This document shows positions 37,727-46,114 of a stretch of 64,000 bases of DNA, piece by piece. Positions within the stretch are counted from its first letter, which is position 1. Each line of letters opens with the position of its first letter. Source of the DNA: JAVBLY01 sp031553035 (GTDB lineage Bacteria; Bacillota; Clostridia; Peptostreptococcales; Anaerovoracaceae); contig JAVBLY010000008.1 of NCBI GenBank assembly GCA_031553035.1, positions 62,001-126,000 of the forward strand, given 5' to 3'. Position numbers and translations under genes: made by a program. Below the pieces are notes generated by a model. The model had not been told where the DNA came from and ran no database searches. It saw only the letters and a program-made list of their open reading frames with translations.

Positions 37727-38030
37727 AAAGGGGCTGTCTCAAAATGTAAATAGTTGAGACAGCCCCTTTTTCGGTCTCTTGCGGCAACGGATATGTTATT
37801 TCTGATAAAGAAAAAATGTTCTGCAAAAAATTGACCCAAAATTTGGTCCAAAATCGGGGTTATGCGAACTTTTTTACAGCTCGGTTACGAGAATTGTACA
37901 TTAATGCACAATAACAGACTCAAGCCTCTGATTTGGAGACATGCTATAGGACACAACCCCGATTTTGGACCATAAAACGCCTCCAAAAGTTGCACTTATA
38001 CTAAGCGTCATTTTGAGACAGCCCCTTTTC
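37727..38030. mobile_element. 304-bp non-coding element with nested inverted repeats (MITE-like)
   Basis: The outer ends AAAGGGGCTGTCTCAAAATG (37727-37746) and its exact reverse complement (38010-38029) are 20-base terminal inverted repeats. Inside, TGGTCCAAAATCGGGGTT (37844-37861) is matched by its exact reverse complement at 37955-37972. A third TTGAGACAGCCCC motif lies at 37754. There is no ORF of note and no clear target-site duplication beside the ends. This structure resembles a miniature inverted-repeat transposable element or the remnant of a larger insertion sequence. It fills the gap between secG and the secreted peptidases. Apart from this element, 37690-38127 shows only a short leader. 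Confidence 0.6.
37728..37771 (+). terminator. Strong terminator after secG, built from the repeat element's end
   Basis: AAGGGGCTGTCTCAA (37728-37742) pairs with TTGAGACAGCCCCTT (37754-37768), a perfect 15-bp stem with an 11-base loop, followed by TTTC. The left arm is also the left terminal inverted repeat of the element at 37727-38030. Confidence 0.85.
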
Positions 38031-38127
38031 AGACTCAAACGAGATTTGTGAAGATTGTGCGAACATTTCACATATCAGGTTGTAATAACAATGTAATATG
38101 TTAAAATTCTTAAGATTGAGGAATTTT

Positions 38128-39258
38128 ATGAATAAAACTATTATGGGAGATAAAATAAATTTTAACAGGAAACTGTGCTTTGCTCTGATTCTTGCATTGA
38201 TCATGAGTTTGGCTCCTTTTTCAGCTGGACCTGTTGATGCTGATATCGAAGAACCTCCAATATCACTAATTAAGATAAATTTCAAAGGGATGGGAGGCAC
38301 TGTGTCTCCACAGTCCATCAGTGTGACACCTGGAGGAATATACGGTAAACTGCCTGTTCCTAACAAGAAATATTATCAGTTTAAGGGTTGGTTCACAGAT
38401 GAATATTATACCGAAGAAATCACATCAGGCGCTATCGTTACCACTGCTTCAGGGGTAACTGTCAAAACTCTCTATGCAAGATGGGAAGGAAATGAATATA
38501 AAATAACTCTCGACCCATGCAGAGCAAAGCTGACAAGAACCACCTTCATTGTAAATTACGGCGAAGATTTTGGTAAGCTCCCTACACCGAAAAGAACAGG
38601 TCTGAAGTTTATGGGCTGGTACACTAAAAAATCCGGCGGAAAACATATCTTCTCAGACGCCCGGGTCAGTATAACCAAAGATACTGCACTGTACGCCAAG
38701 TGGGCGCCTATCTGGTATCTTCAAACCGACAAAAGATGGAAGAAAAAATGGTACAGGGTCAGACGTGAGAACTCCACGATCGGAGGCGCCGGCTGCGGAC
38801 CGACTGCCATGTCGATGGTCGTAGCGTCAATAAAGAATCCAAATATAACGCCGGTACATGCCTGTAAATGGAGTAAAAAGAAAAAATACAAAGCATATCT
38901 GTCGGGGACCAAAGATGGGTTTTTCAAAGCTTATGGCAAGAAAAACGGCATAAAAGTGAAACAGACATATTACGGCGATCTCAGATACAGAAAAAAAAGC
39001 GTAGCTAAAAAATACCACGCTCAGGCAAAGAATGCAGTCGAAAACGGCAACTGGGTAATTGTTCTTGCCGGAAAAGGCAAATGGACCAGGGGCAGCGGAC
39101 ATTTCATTTTATGGTATAAAACCGAAGGCGATTATGCATATATCCGTGATTCAAACTCAAAGGAATCCGGAAGAGCAAAAGCGAAAGTCAGTACTCTGCA
39201 AAATCAGGCAAAACGATATTGGATCATCAGCGTTCCATCGAGCAAGCGAGTTAATTAA
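38128..39258 (+). CDS. Secreted C39-like cysteine peptidase with two InlB-type repeats
   Basis: A 376-residue exported protein. A signal peptide spans about residues 1-40 (KLCFALILALIMSLAPFSA). Two InlB/Listeria-Bacteroides repeats follow at about 47-120 and 124-193 (FKGWFTDEYY and FMGWYTKKSG). The C-terminal domain (about 196-370) is C39-like, of the Peptidase_C39_2 type: LQTDKRWKKKWY, catalytic Cys near 223 in GGAGCGPTAMSM, His near 325 in GSGHFILW, and Asp near 339 in YIRDSNS. The mature protein is very basic. ATG 38128 has GAGGA five bases upstream. It probably forms an operon with the carboxypeptidase. The substrate is unknown. Confidence 0.85.
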   Translation: MNKTIMGDKINFNRKLCFALILALIMSLAPFSAGPVDADIEEPPISLIKINFKGMGGTVSPQSISVTPGGIYGKLPVPNKKYYQFKGWFTDEYYTEEITSGAIVTTASGVTVKTLYARWEGNEYKITLDPCRAKLTRTTFIVNYGEDFGKLPTPKRTGLKFMGWYTKKSGGKHIFSDARVSITKDTALYAKWAPIWYLQTDKRWKKKWYRVRRENSTIGGAGCGPTAMSMVVASIKNPNITPVHACKWSKKKKYKAYLSGTKDGFFKAYGKKNGIKVKQTYYGDLRYRKKSVAKKYHAQAKNAVENGNWVIVLAGKGKWTRGSGHFILWYKTEGDYAYIRDSNSKESGRAKAKVSTLQNQAKRYWIISVPSSKRVN

Positions 39259-39261
39259 AAT

Positions 39262-40704
39262 ATGTCAAATATGTCACAAAAGTTACTTTCATTTATTCTT
39301 ATTATTATCATGATTTTTACAGTATTGCCGCTGAGCGGCAGTGCTTTTTCTAGACCTGTATATGCTTTAGATACTTCCGGAGTCACTGACAGTGCAATAA
39401 CCGATGAAGCTATTGTTCCGGAGACTGGTGATCAAAACATTACCGAAAACGATACAGAGGAAGATCTGAATGACTCTGTCGATAAAGATGATACATCAAG
39501 CGAAAAAAAGACAGCAGAAGCGGAAGTGATTACAACTTCCGCACCCGTAAGAAATACCGATCTCGTAACAAATCCATACAGGGGCTATTCTTATGCGAGG
39601 CTCATGAAAGAAATAAGAAAGCTGAAATCACGGTACCCTGAAATCATACAGACAGGATATATAGGAAAGACCGCTGCAGGAAGAAATATACCTTTGGTCA
39701 AGCTGGGAAACGGCAAAAAAAAGATATTGATAGTCGGAACCGAACATGCCAGAGAATATGTCAGTACTTCGCTTATAATGCGATCCATAGATACATATTC
39801 AAGAGCATACATCCTTGATAAAAAGATTGACGGAACGCGGGTCAAGAGCGTTCTTAACAAAGTTACATTCTATTTTGTCCCAATGCTTAATATCGACGGT
39901 GCTCAGATAGTCATGGGTGCAGCAACGTCTAAGGATAAAAGCATGGCTAAAAGGTATACGGGAACATTGCATTATTACAGATACAGGAACATGTGGAAGG
40001 CAAATGCCAGAGGCGTGGATCTTAACAGAAATTATCCATTCAGGTGGTCGAAAGGTGAAAATACGAAACGTCGTGCCTACATGGAATTCAAGGGCCGAAA
40101 ACAGGCTTCCGAACCTGAAGTAAAATCCATAGTGAACCTTTGTAAAAACAACAGCTTTGCCTACATGTTTACAATGCATACAAGAGGGCAGATCATTTAC
40201 TGGAAGGACAAATATAACGATGTTGTCCCGGGGGCTTCGACCTTAGCCGGTAAGGTCCGGTCTATAACTGGATACAGATCAATGCCTACTTCTAGCTGGG
40301 AATCTTGTTCCGGAGAATCTGCCAAGTGGTTCAGATCCGTATACAACAAGCCTGCGTTCACCATAGAGATGTCGCCCAATACCATTTCATACAAAAGCGT
40401 TGTGAAAAAAAAGTATTTCGACAAATACATATGGAAAAAGAATAGATCTCTTTTCTTGAGAACGGCACTTACCACGACACCTTCAAATAAATTCAAGGTT
40501 TATTTCAGTCCGGGAAAAGGGACTGTGTCTAAGAGGTATATCAGCATAAAAACCGGACGCTCATACGGCGATCTTCCCAAGGCCAAGAGAAAAGGGTATA
40601 AGTTCCGTGGATGGTTTACTTCAGGCGGAGTCAGGATTACTTCGAAGTCCATAGCCACTCAGAAACGAAACATCACAATATACGCAAAATACAAGAAAAA
40701 ATAA
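39262..40704 (+). CDS. Secreted M14 zinc carboxypeptidase with a C-terminal InlB-type repeat
   Basis: A 480-residue exported protein. Signal peptide, then an acidic Thr/Glu-rich linker to about residue 95, then an M14 carboxypeptidase domain (about 100-410). Zinc ligands fit His162 and Glu165 in GTEHARE and His306 in FTMHTRG. The catalytic glutamate fits Glu369 in FTIEMSP. GVDLNRNYP is the substrate-binding signature. A basic InlB-type repeat closes the protein (KFRGWFTSGG). It starts three bases after the upstream peptidase and has no clear ribosome site, so translation is probably coupled. It may trim peptides or peptidoglycan stems. The liv importer follows. Confidence 0.88.
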   Translation: MSNMSQKLLSFILIIIMIFTVLPLSGSAFSRPVYALDTSGVTDSAITDEAIVPETGDQNITENDTEEDLNDSVDKDDTSSEKKTAEAEVITTSAPVRNTDLVTNPYRGYSYARLMKEIRKLKSRYPEIIQTGYIGKTAAGRNIPLVKLGNGKKKILIVGTEHAREYVSTSLIMRSIDTYSRAYILDKKIDGTRVKSVLNKVTFYFVPMLNIDGAQIVMGAATSKDKSMAKRYTGTLHYYRYRNMWKANARGVDLNRNYPFRWSKGENTKRRAYMEFKGRKQASEPEVKSIVNLCKNNSFAYMFTMHTRGQIIYWKDKYNDVVPGASTLAGKVRSITGYRSMPTSSWESCSGESAKWFRSVYNKPAFTIEMSPNTISYKSVVKKKYFDKYIWKKNRSLFLRTALTTTPSNKFKVYFSPGKGTVSKRYISIKTGRSYGDLPKAKRKGYKFRGWFTSGGVRITSKSIATQKRNITIYAKYKKK

Positions 40705-40726
40705 GCAGTTTTAGAACAATAGTCAA

Positions 40727-40755
40727 TTGACACGGACATCCAAAACGTATAAAAT
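40727..40755 (+). promoter_or_regulatory. Promoter of the liv operon
   Basis: Perfect TTGACA (40727-40732), 17 bases, TAAAAT (40750-40755), 40 bases before the livJ ATG. Confidence 0.65.
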
Positions 40756-40795
40756 TTACGTGTTATTATTTGTAGTTGAAAGGAAGTGGAGTAGT

Positions 40796-41965
40796 ATGAA
40801 GAAAAAATTGATTTTATTATTGGCACTGGTTCTCGTAATGGGCTCCTTTGCTGCCTGCGGCGGAAGTGACGACAGCGGAGATGCTGATGTTATCAAGATC
40901 GGTGTGAACTATGAGCTCACCGGTGAAGTAGCAACTTACGGTAATGATTCCAAAGACGGCATCGAAATGGCCATTGAAGAGATAAACGCAGATGGCGGCG
41001 TGCTAGGGAAAAAGATCGAACTTGTCACAAAAGACAATAAGAGTGATCCTGCGGAAGCCACATTGCTGGCAGAGGGACTTTTCACAGAGGATAAAGTTAT
41101 AGCTGGACTTGGACCGGCAACATCAGGAGACTTTTCTGCGGTAATCCAGAGTGCTACTACTCACGGAATTCCTGTAATATCATCATCGGCAACTGCTGAC
41201 GACGAAATAACAACAGACAAAGACGGTAAAGTAAGAGAGTTCGTTTTCAGAACCTGCTTCACCGACTCTTATCAGGGTAAAACCATGGCTGTTTATGCTA
41301 TGGACAAACTCAACGCCAAAAAGGCTGTAATCCTTAAGGATACCTCAAGTGATTACGGTAAAGGTCTTGCTGATAACTTCAGGGCTGTAGTTGAAAAAGC
41401 CGGCGGCGAAATCGTAGCAGAAGAAGGATATATGAATACAGATAAGGACTTCAATGCTGTACTTACAAGCATCAAGAACAAAGAGTTCGATGTTATGTTT
41501 GTTCCAGGTTACTATCAGCAGGCAGGTCTTATAATCAAGCAGGCTCGTGAACTTGGTATAGATGTTCCTATCCTAGGTGCAGACGGATTCGATTCACCGG
41601 AACTGGTTGGACTTGCCGGAGCAGATGCTGCAAGTGATATATATTTCTCAAACCATTATTCATCTCTTGACACAGATCCTAAGGTCAAAGAATTTATCGC
41701 TGCTTTCAATGAAAAATTCGATAAGGATCCAAGTGCATTCAACGCTATGGGATATGACCTTGGAATGTATATAGCTGACGCTATCGAAAGAGCTGGAGAG
41801 GCATCTCCTGAAGCTGTAACAAAGGCTCTTGCCAGCACTGAAGAATTTGTCGGCGTAACCGGCGCATTCTCGGTAGATGCTGACCACAACGTAGTCAAAG
41901 ATGTTGTAGTAATCAAAATGGATGGCGGCAAACAGGTTTCTGCCGAAAAGATCAGCGTCAAATAA
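40796..41965 (+). CDS. livJ: Branched-chain amino-acid ABC transporter, substrate-binding lipoprotein
   Basis: A 389-residue extracellular binding protein. The lipoprotein signal KKKLILLLALVLVMGSFAAC ends in a lipobox cysteine, so it is anchored to the outer face of the membrane. The periplasmic-binding type 1 fold follows (IKIGVNYELTGEVATYG, GPATSGDFSAVIQSA, SSDYGKGLADNF, FNAMGYDLGMYIADAI). ATG 40796 with GGAAGTGGAG upstream gives the proper signal peptide. It heads livJHMGF. Leucine, isoleucine and valine are the family substrates; other amino acids are possible. Confidence 0.93.
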   Translation: MKKKLILLLALVLVMGSFAACGGSDDSGDADVIKIGVNYELTGEVATYGNDSKDGIEMAIEEINADGGVLGKKIELVTKDNKSDPAEATLLAEGLFTEDKVIAGLGPATSGDFSAVIQSATTHGIPVISSSATADDEITTDKDGKVREFVFRTCFTDSYQGKTMAVYAMDKLNAKKAVILKDTSSDYGKGLADNFRAVVEKAGGEIVAEEGYMNTDKDFNAVLTSIKNKEFDVMFVPGYYQQAGLIIKQARELGIDVPILGADGFDSPELVGLAGADAASDIYFSNHYSSLDTDPKVKEFIAAFNEKFDKDPSAFNAMGYDLGMYIADAIERAGEASPEAVTKALASTEEFVGVTGAFSVDADHNVVKDVVVIKMDGGKQVSAEKISVK

Positions 41966-41991
41966 TCAAATCATATAGTTAGAAATTATTT

Positions 41992-42032
41992 CAGGCAATT
42001 GGGCTGGGCACGTAGTCCGGCTCAGTTGCCTG
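41992..42032 (+). promoter_or_regulatory. Long imperfect hairpin between livJ and livH
   Basis: The arms start CAGGCAA and end TTGCCTG, with about 17 potential pairs including several G-U and a six-base loop. There is no T-run. Such intercistronic stems in ABC operons commonly protect the binding-protein mRNA, so livJ would exceed the permease genes. That role is inferred. Confidence 0.6.
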
Positions 42033-42060
42033 TAAAATGTAGGATTGGGGATTTTTCACT

Positions 42061-42939
42061 TTGGATATGTTTTTACAACAGCTTGTTAACGGGTTTTCCC
42101 TGGGCAGCATATATGCCTTGATCGCTCTGGGGTATACCATGGTATACGGCATCATAAAGCTAATAAACTTCGCACACGGCGATGTTTACATGATAGGTGC
42201 TTATATCGGGTTTGCCGTTACCACATATACATCATTAGGGTTCGTACCGGCATTAATAATCGCTATGGCGGCTTGTGCAGTGCTGGGAGTTCTCATAGAA
42301 AGAATAGCATATAAGCCATTAAGGGCTTCTTCCAGGATAGCGGTGCTGATCACAGCCATCGGTATGTCTTTTCTTCTTGAATACGTAATGATGTTCTTTG
42401 TGGGAGCTGCTGTAAGGTCGTATCCATCCGTTCTTGAAAGAAAAGTTTTCGATATCGGCGGTGTCATAATCAACACTCAGCAGATAGTCATCGTTGGAAC
42501 AGCTATTATCCTCATGATTATCCTTCAGTTCATAGTTCATAAGACTAAGAGGGGCAAGGCAATGAGAGCTGTATCCATAGACAAGGATGCAGCACAGCTC
42601 ATGGGGATAAACGTGGATAATACAATATCCTTTACATTCTTTGTAGGATCGGCATTTGCCGGTGCCGCCGGTGTTTTGGTCGGGATATATTATAATTCAA
42701 TAGATCCTCTCATGGGCATGATGCCCGGTCTTAAAGCATTCATCGCCGCAGTATTCGGCGGAATAGGAAGTATTCCGGGAGCCATGCTTGGCGGTGTGAG
42801 CATAGGTGTAATAGAAACTTTGGTCTCGGGTTACGGGAATTCATTATATAGAGATGCTGCAGTGTTCATCGTACTGATACTCGTATTGATCATCAAACCT
42901 TCAGGCATACTTGGGAAACCGGAAGGGGAAAAGGTGTAG
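42061..42939 (+). CDS. livH: Branched-chain amino-acid ABC transporter permease LivH
   Basis: A 292-residue inner-membrane permease with about eight hydrophobic segments. The family signatures are GFSLGSIYALIALGYTMVYG at the start, KLINFAHGDVYMIGAY, and the EAA-like MRAVSIDKDAAQLMGINVDN loop that contacts the ATPase. A TTG at 42061 lies nine bases from TTGGGGA and gives MDMFLQQ. An ATG two codons later is an alternative. livM follows after two bases. Confidence 0.93.
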   Translation: MDMFLQQLVNGFSLGSIYALIALGYTMVYGIIKLINFAHGDVYMIGAYIGFAVTTYTSLGFVPALIIAMAACAVLGVLIERIAYKPLRASSRIAVLITAIGMSFLLEYVMMFFVGAAVRSYPSVLERKVFDIGGVIINTQQIVIVGTAIILMIILQFIVHKTKRGKAMRAVSIDKDAAQLMGINVDNTISFTFFVGSAFAGAAGVLVGIYYNSIDPLMGMMPGLKAFIAAVFGGIGSIPGAMLGGVSIGVIETLVSGYGNSLYRDAAVFIVLILVLIIKPSGILGKPEGEKV

Positions 42940-42941
42940 AT

Positions 42942-43895
42942 ATGGAGCTTATAACGAAGAAAAACGGACTGATACTCCTGTCCATATTAGTTACTTTCGG
43001 GATAGTTCAGATATGCATAGTAACAGGGATCATCAGCAGCTATTTTGAAATAACACTTACAACGATATGTATAAATATTATTCTGGCAACAAGTCTTAAT
43101 CTTATCACCGGTTTTACAGGTCAGTTCTCGCTGGGTCATGCAGGATTTATGTCAATCGGAGCGTATACATGCGGTATAATTCTGATCGACAACCCAACGA
43201 CCGTCGGATTTCTGACAGGGCTGCTGGGTGGCGGCATAGCAGCTGCCATTATAGGTGTTCTTATAGGCATACCCACATTAAGGCTCAAAGGTGACTATTT
43301 GGCTATAGCGACTCTCGGCATGGCAGAGATAATAAAAGTAGTTTTTCTGAATCTCGAAATAACTAACGGTGCGGCAGGTCTTGCCGGTATCCCCAGATTC
43401 ACAAGTTGGGGATGGCTGTTTTTCTTTACCGTAATTACAGTTGTGATTATCAACAACTTCATAAAAAGTTCTCAGGGCAGGGCGTGTATCGCAATCAGAG
43501 AAGACGAAATAGCCGCTGAATCCATGGGAGTAAACTCAACCAAATACAAAATTATGGCATTTGCGCTCGGCGCGTTTTTCGCCGGGGTTGCAGGTGCTCT
43601 TTATGCAGCATATTTCTACTTCCTGAAGCCGGGGATATTTGGATTCATGAAGTCGGTGGATATTTTGGTAATGGTTGTACTTGGCGGACTGGGAAGTCTT
43701 ACAGGTTCGATCATAGCCGCAGTTCTTTTAACTCTGGTTTCTGCGTTCCTGACTCAGTTTACCGGCGTTCGTATGATCCTTTATGCGTTGATCCTGATTC
43801 TGCTTATGATATTCAGACCAAAAGGTATCATGGGAACCATGGAAATTTCGGATCTGTTCAAAAAATTCGGAAGACGCAAAGGAAAGGTGGAATAG
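42942..43895 (+). CDS. livM: Branched-chain amino-acid ABC transporter permease LivM
   Basis: A 317-residue permease, partner of LivH. Signatures include LNLITGFTGQFSLGHAGFMSIGAY cut into helices, GIPTLRLKGDYLAIATLG, and the ATPase-contact loop CIAIREDEIAAESMGVNSTK. The C-terminus is basic (FKKFGRRKGKVE). About nine hydrophobic segments are visible. Gaps of two bases on both sides place it firmly in the operon. Confidence 0.93.
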   Translation: MELITKKNGLILLSILVTFGIVQICIVTGIISSYFEITLTTICINIILATSLNLITGFTGQFSLGHAGFMSIGAYTCGIILIDNPTTVGFLTGLLGGGIAAAIIGVLIGIPTLRLKGDYLAIATLGMAEIIKVVFLNLEITNGAAGLAGIPRFTSWGWLFFFTVITVVIINNFIKSSQGRACIAIREDEIAAESMGVNSTKYKIMAFALGAFFAGVAGALYAAYFYFLKPGIFGFMKSVDILVMVVLGGLGSLTGSIIAAVLLTLVSAFLTQFTGVRMILYALILILLMIFRPKGIMGTMEISDLFKKFGRRKGKVE

Positions 43896-43897
43896 TC

Positions 43898-44683
43898 ATG
43901 GCTGTACTCACTGTAGACAAACTTACCAAATCCTTTGGCGGATTGACCGCTGTTTCCAACGTCAATGCCGTAGTGGAAAAAGGAGAGCTTGTCGGCCTTA
44001 TCGGACCTAACGGTGCAGGTAAGACCACAATATTCAATCTGCTGACAGGAGTTTACAAGCCAACTTCAGGTGTCATAACCCTAGAAACTGACAACGGACC
44101 TGTGGAGCTGGGCGGCAAGAAACCATATAATGTCACAAAACTTGGTCTGGCAAGGACCTTTCAGAATATCAGACTTTTCAAGGAAATGACGGCTCTTGAT
44201 AATATTCGGGTCGCCATGCATCAGGGGATAGGTTATGGACTTCCAACAGCCATGTCTCATATGGGCAGGTTTTTTAAAGAAGAGAAAAGGCTTCTGTCCG
44301 AAGCCGAAGATCTCCTTGATATTTTCCATATGGGCGACAAGAAAAACGAACTTGCCAAGAACCTTCCATACGGGGAACAGAGGCATCTTGAAATAATCAG
44401 GGCTATGGCTACGAAACCGAAGCTGCTGCTACTTGATGAACCGGCGGCGGGCATGAATCCCATGGAGACCAATAATCTGACCGATATAATAGCAAAGATA
44501 AGAAAAGACTTTGACCTGACAGTTATTCTTATCGAACACGACATGTCGCTGGTCATGAAGATCTGCGAGCGGATATATGTGCTGGATTACGGCATGGTCA
44601 TCGCCGAAGGCTCACCTGAAGTAGTCAAAAACGATAAGAGAGTTATAGAAGCTTATCTGGGAGAGGATATAGGCGATGCTTGA
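43898..44683 (+). CDS. livG: Branched-chain amino-acid ABC transporter ATP-binding protein LivG
   Basis: A 261-residue cytoplasmic ATPase. Walker A is GPNGAGKTT, the signature LPYGEQRHLEI replaces the usual LSGGQ form as in LivG proteins, and Walker B is LLLLDEPAAGMNP with the H-loop in LIEHDMSLV. The LARTFQNIRLF Q-loop region is typical. It overlaps livF by eight bases. Confidence 0.93.
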   Translation: MAVLTVDKLTKSFGGLTAVSNVNAVVEKGELVGLIGPNGAGKTTIFNLLTGVYKPTSGVITLETDNGPVELGGKKPYNVTKLGLARTFQNIRLFKEMTALDNIRVAMHQGIGYGLPTAMSHMGRFFKEEKRLLSEAEDLLDIFHMGDKKNELAKNLPYGEQRHLEIIRAMATKPKLLLLDEPAAGMNPMETNNLTDIIAKIRKDFDLTVILIEHDMSLVMKICERIYVLDYGMVIAEGSPEVVKNDKRVIEAYLGEDIGDA

Positions 44684-45380
44684 GATTAAAGATTTAGATG
44701 TTCATTATGGAGTAATACAGGCTCTGAAAGGTATTTCCTTCTCAGTTAACAAAGGAGAGATCGTCACTTTGATAGGTGCCAACGGTGCCGGTAAAACTAC
44801 GACGCTCAGGACTATTTCCGGACTTAACAAGGCTACCAATGGTTCAATTATATACAAAGGTGAAGATATCACAAAGCTGCCTGCCCCCAAGAGAGTCGCA
44901 AAAGGAATATCGCAGTCACCGGAGGGAAGAAGGATTTTCCCCGGAATGACCGTACTTGAGAATCTGGAATTGGGTGCTTTTCTCAGAAAAGACAAAGGAG
45001 GGATCTCAAAGGATATCGAATCCGTATATGAAAGATTTCCAATACTGGGCGACCGTAAAAAGCAGATGGCAGGAACATTATCAGGAGGCGAGCAGCAGAT
45101 GCTGGCTATCGGCCGAGCTCTTATGAGCAAACCGGAAATACTGCTTCTTGATGAACCTTCAATGGGGCTCGCGCCGCTTCTTGTTAAGGAGATATTTAAT
45201 ATAATCAAAGAAATAAACGATGCCGGAACCACTGTGCTGCTTGTTGAGCAGAATGCCAGCATGGCTTTATCCATTGCTGACAGGGCATATGTTATCGAAA
45301 CAGGTACTATCAGCATAAGCGGGACGGGAGAAGAACTGTCAAAGAGTGACGAGATAATCAAAGCATATCTGGGAGGTTGA
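44676..45380 (+). CDS. livF: Branched-chain amino-acid ABC transporter ATP-binding protein LivF
   Basis: A 234-residue ATPase, partner of LivG. Walker A is GANGAGKTTT, the signature TLSGGEQQMLAIGRALM, and Walker B LLLDEPSMGLAPLL, with LVEQNASMAL at the H-loop position. GISQSPEGRRIFPGMTVLEN is the LivF Q-loop block. Its ATG lies inside the end of livG, so the two are translated together. Confidence 0.94.
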   Translation: MLEIKDLDVHYGVIQALKGISFSVNKGEIVTLIGANGAGKTTTLRTISGLNKATNGSIIYKGEDITKLPAPKRVAKGISQSPEGRRIFPGMTVLENLELGAFLRKDKGGISKDIESVYERFPILGDRKKQMAGTLSGGEQQMLAIGRALMSKPEILLLDEPSMGLAPLLVKEIFNIIKEINDAGTTVLLVEQNASMALSIADRAYVIETGTISISGTGEELSKSDEIIKAYLGG

Positions 45381-45384
45381 TGGA

Positions 45385-46041
45385 ATGTATATTAAAAACA
45401 GAATGACGGCTAACCCATATAGCGTGGAAAAAAATGCACCAATAACGGATGCTATAGCGCTCATGCATGAAAAAGGCTTAAGGAGACTGCCGGTCGTTGA
45501 AAATGGGAAGGCGGCAGGTATCATAACAAAAGGAGACATACAATCTGTTTCTCCGACAAAGGCAACCACTCTCAGCATTTATGAAGTCAACTACCTGCTT
45601 TCAAAGACCATGGTCAAAGATGTGATGTCCAGGGATGTGATCACCATATCTCCGGACGCACTTCTTGAAGAAGCAGCAGTGCTTATGAGAGATAATAATA
45701 TCAGCGGACTTGTAGTGGTAGATGGAGAGAACAATGTTATCGGAATCATTACTGAAAGTAATATATTCGATGCCTTCATCGAAATGTTCGGAATGAACAA
45801 AAAGGGCACAAGGATATCCGTTGAAGCAACGGACAGACCGGGAGTTTTGGCTGAAACAGCAGCTATATTCACTAAGCATAACGCTAATATAACCAATATG
45901 GTCGTCTATAACAGCGGCACCGGCGGGAAGGCTGAGATCGTATTCAGGACCAGTTCCCTTAATACAAAAGATATCGAGAAGGATATAAATGAAGCAGGAT
46001 TTGAAGTTCTTAGCTCTATTGAAACTTCTCAGGATCTATAA
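45385..46041 (+). CDS. CBS-CBS-ACT domain protein (AcuB-like)
   Basis: A 218-residue cytoplasmic protein. Two CBS domains (about 1-60 and 75-135: MTANPYSVEKNAPITDAIAL and VMSRDVITISPDALLEEAAV) form an adenosyl-nucleotide-binding pair. An ACT domain follows (about 142-215: ISVEATDRPGVLAETAAIF), a fold that binds amino acids. This arrangement matches AcuB-like proteins. Placed last in the liv operon, four bases after livF, it could sense the imported branched-chain amino acids and energy state. It has no DNA-binding or enzymatic domain, so any output would be through protein contacts. Confidence 0.85.
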   Translation: MYIKNRMTANPYSVEKNAPITDAIALMHEKGLRRLPVVENGKAAGIITKGDIQSVSPTKATTLSIYEVNYLLSKTMVKDVMSRDVITISPDALLEEAAVLMRDNNISGLVVVDGENNVIGIITESNIFDAFIEMFGMNKKGTRISVEATDRPGVLAETAAIFTKHNANITNMVVYNSGTGGKAEIVFRTSSLNTKDIEKDINEAGFEVLSSIETSQDL

Positions 46042-46050
46042 TTTACACAT

Positions 46051-46092
46051 ATAAAAGCCGTCCCAAAATCAGACTTTTGAGACAGCTTTTAT
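46051..46092. terminator. Bidirectional terminator between the liv operon and the minus-strand surface protein
   Basis: ATAAAAGCCGTCCCAAAA (46051-46068) and TTTTGAGACAGCTTTTAT (46075-46092) pair over 18 positions. The two imperfect positions are C-A in plus-strand RNA but G-U in minus-strand RNA, so the stem is better on the minus strand. The motif TTTTGAGACAGC is shared with the element at 37.7-38.0 kb. Confidence 0.7.
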
Positions 46093-46114
46093 ATTGTGAT
46101 ATTTATCTACTACC

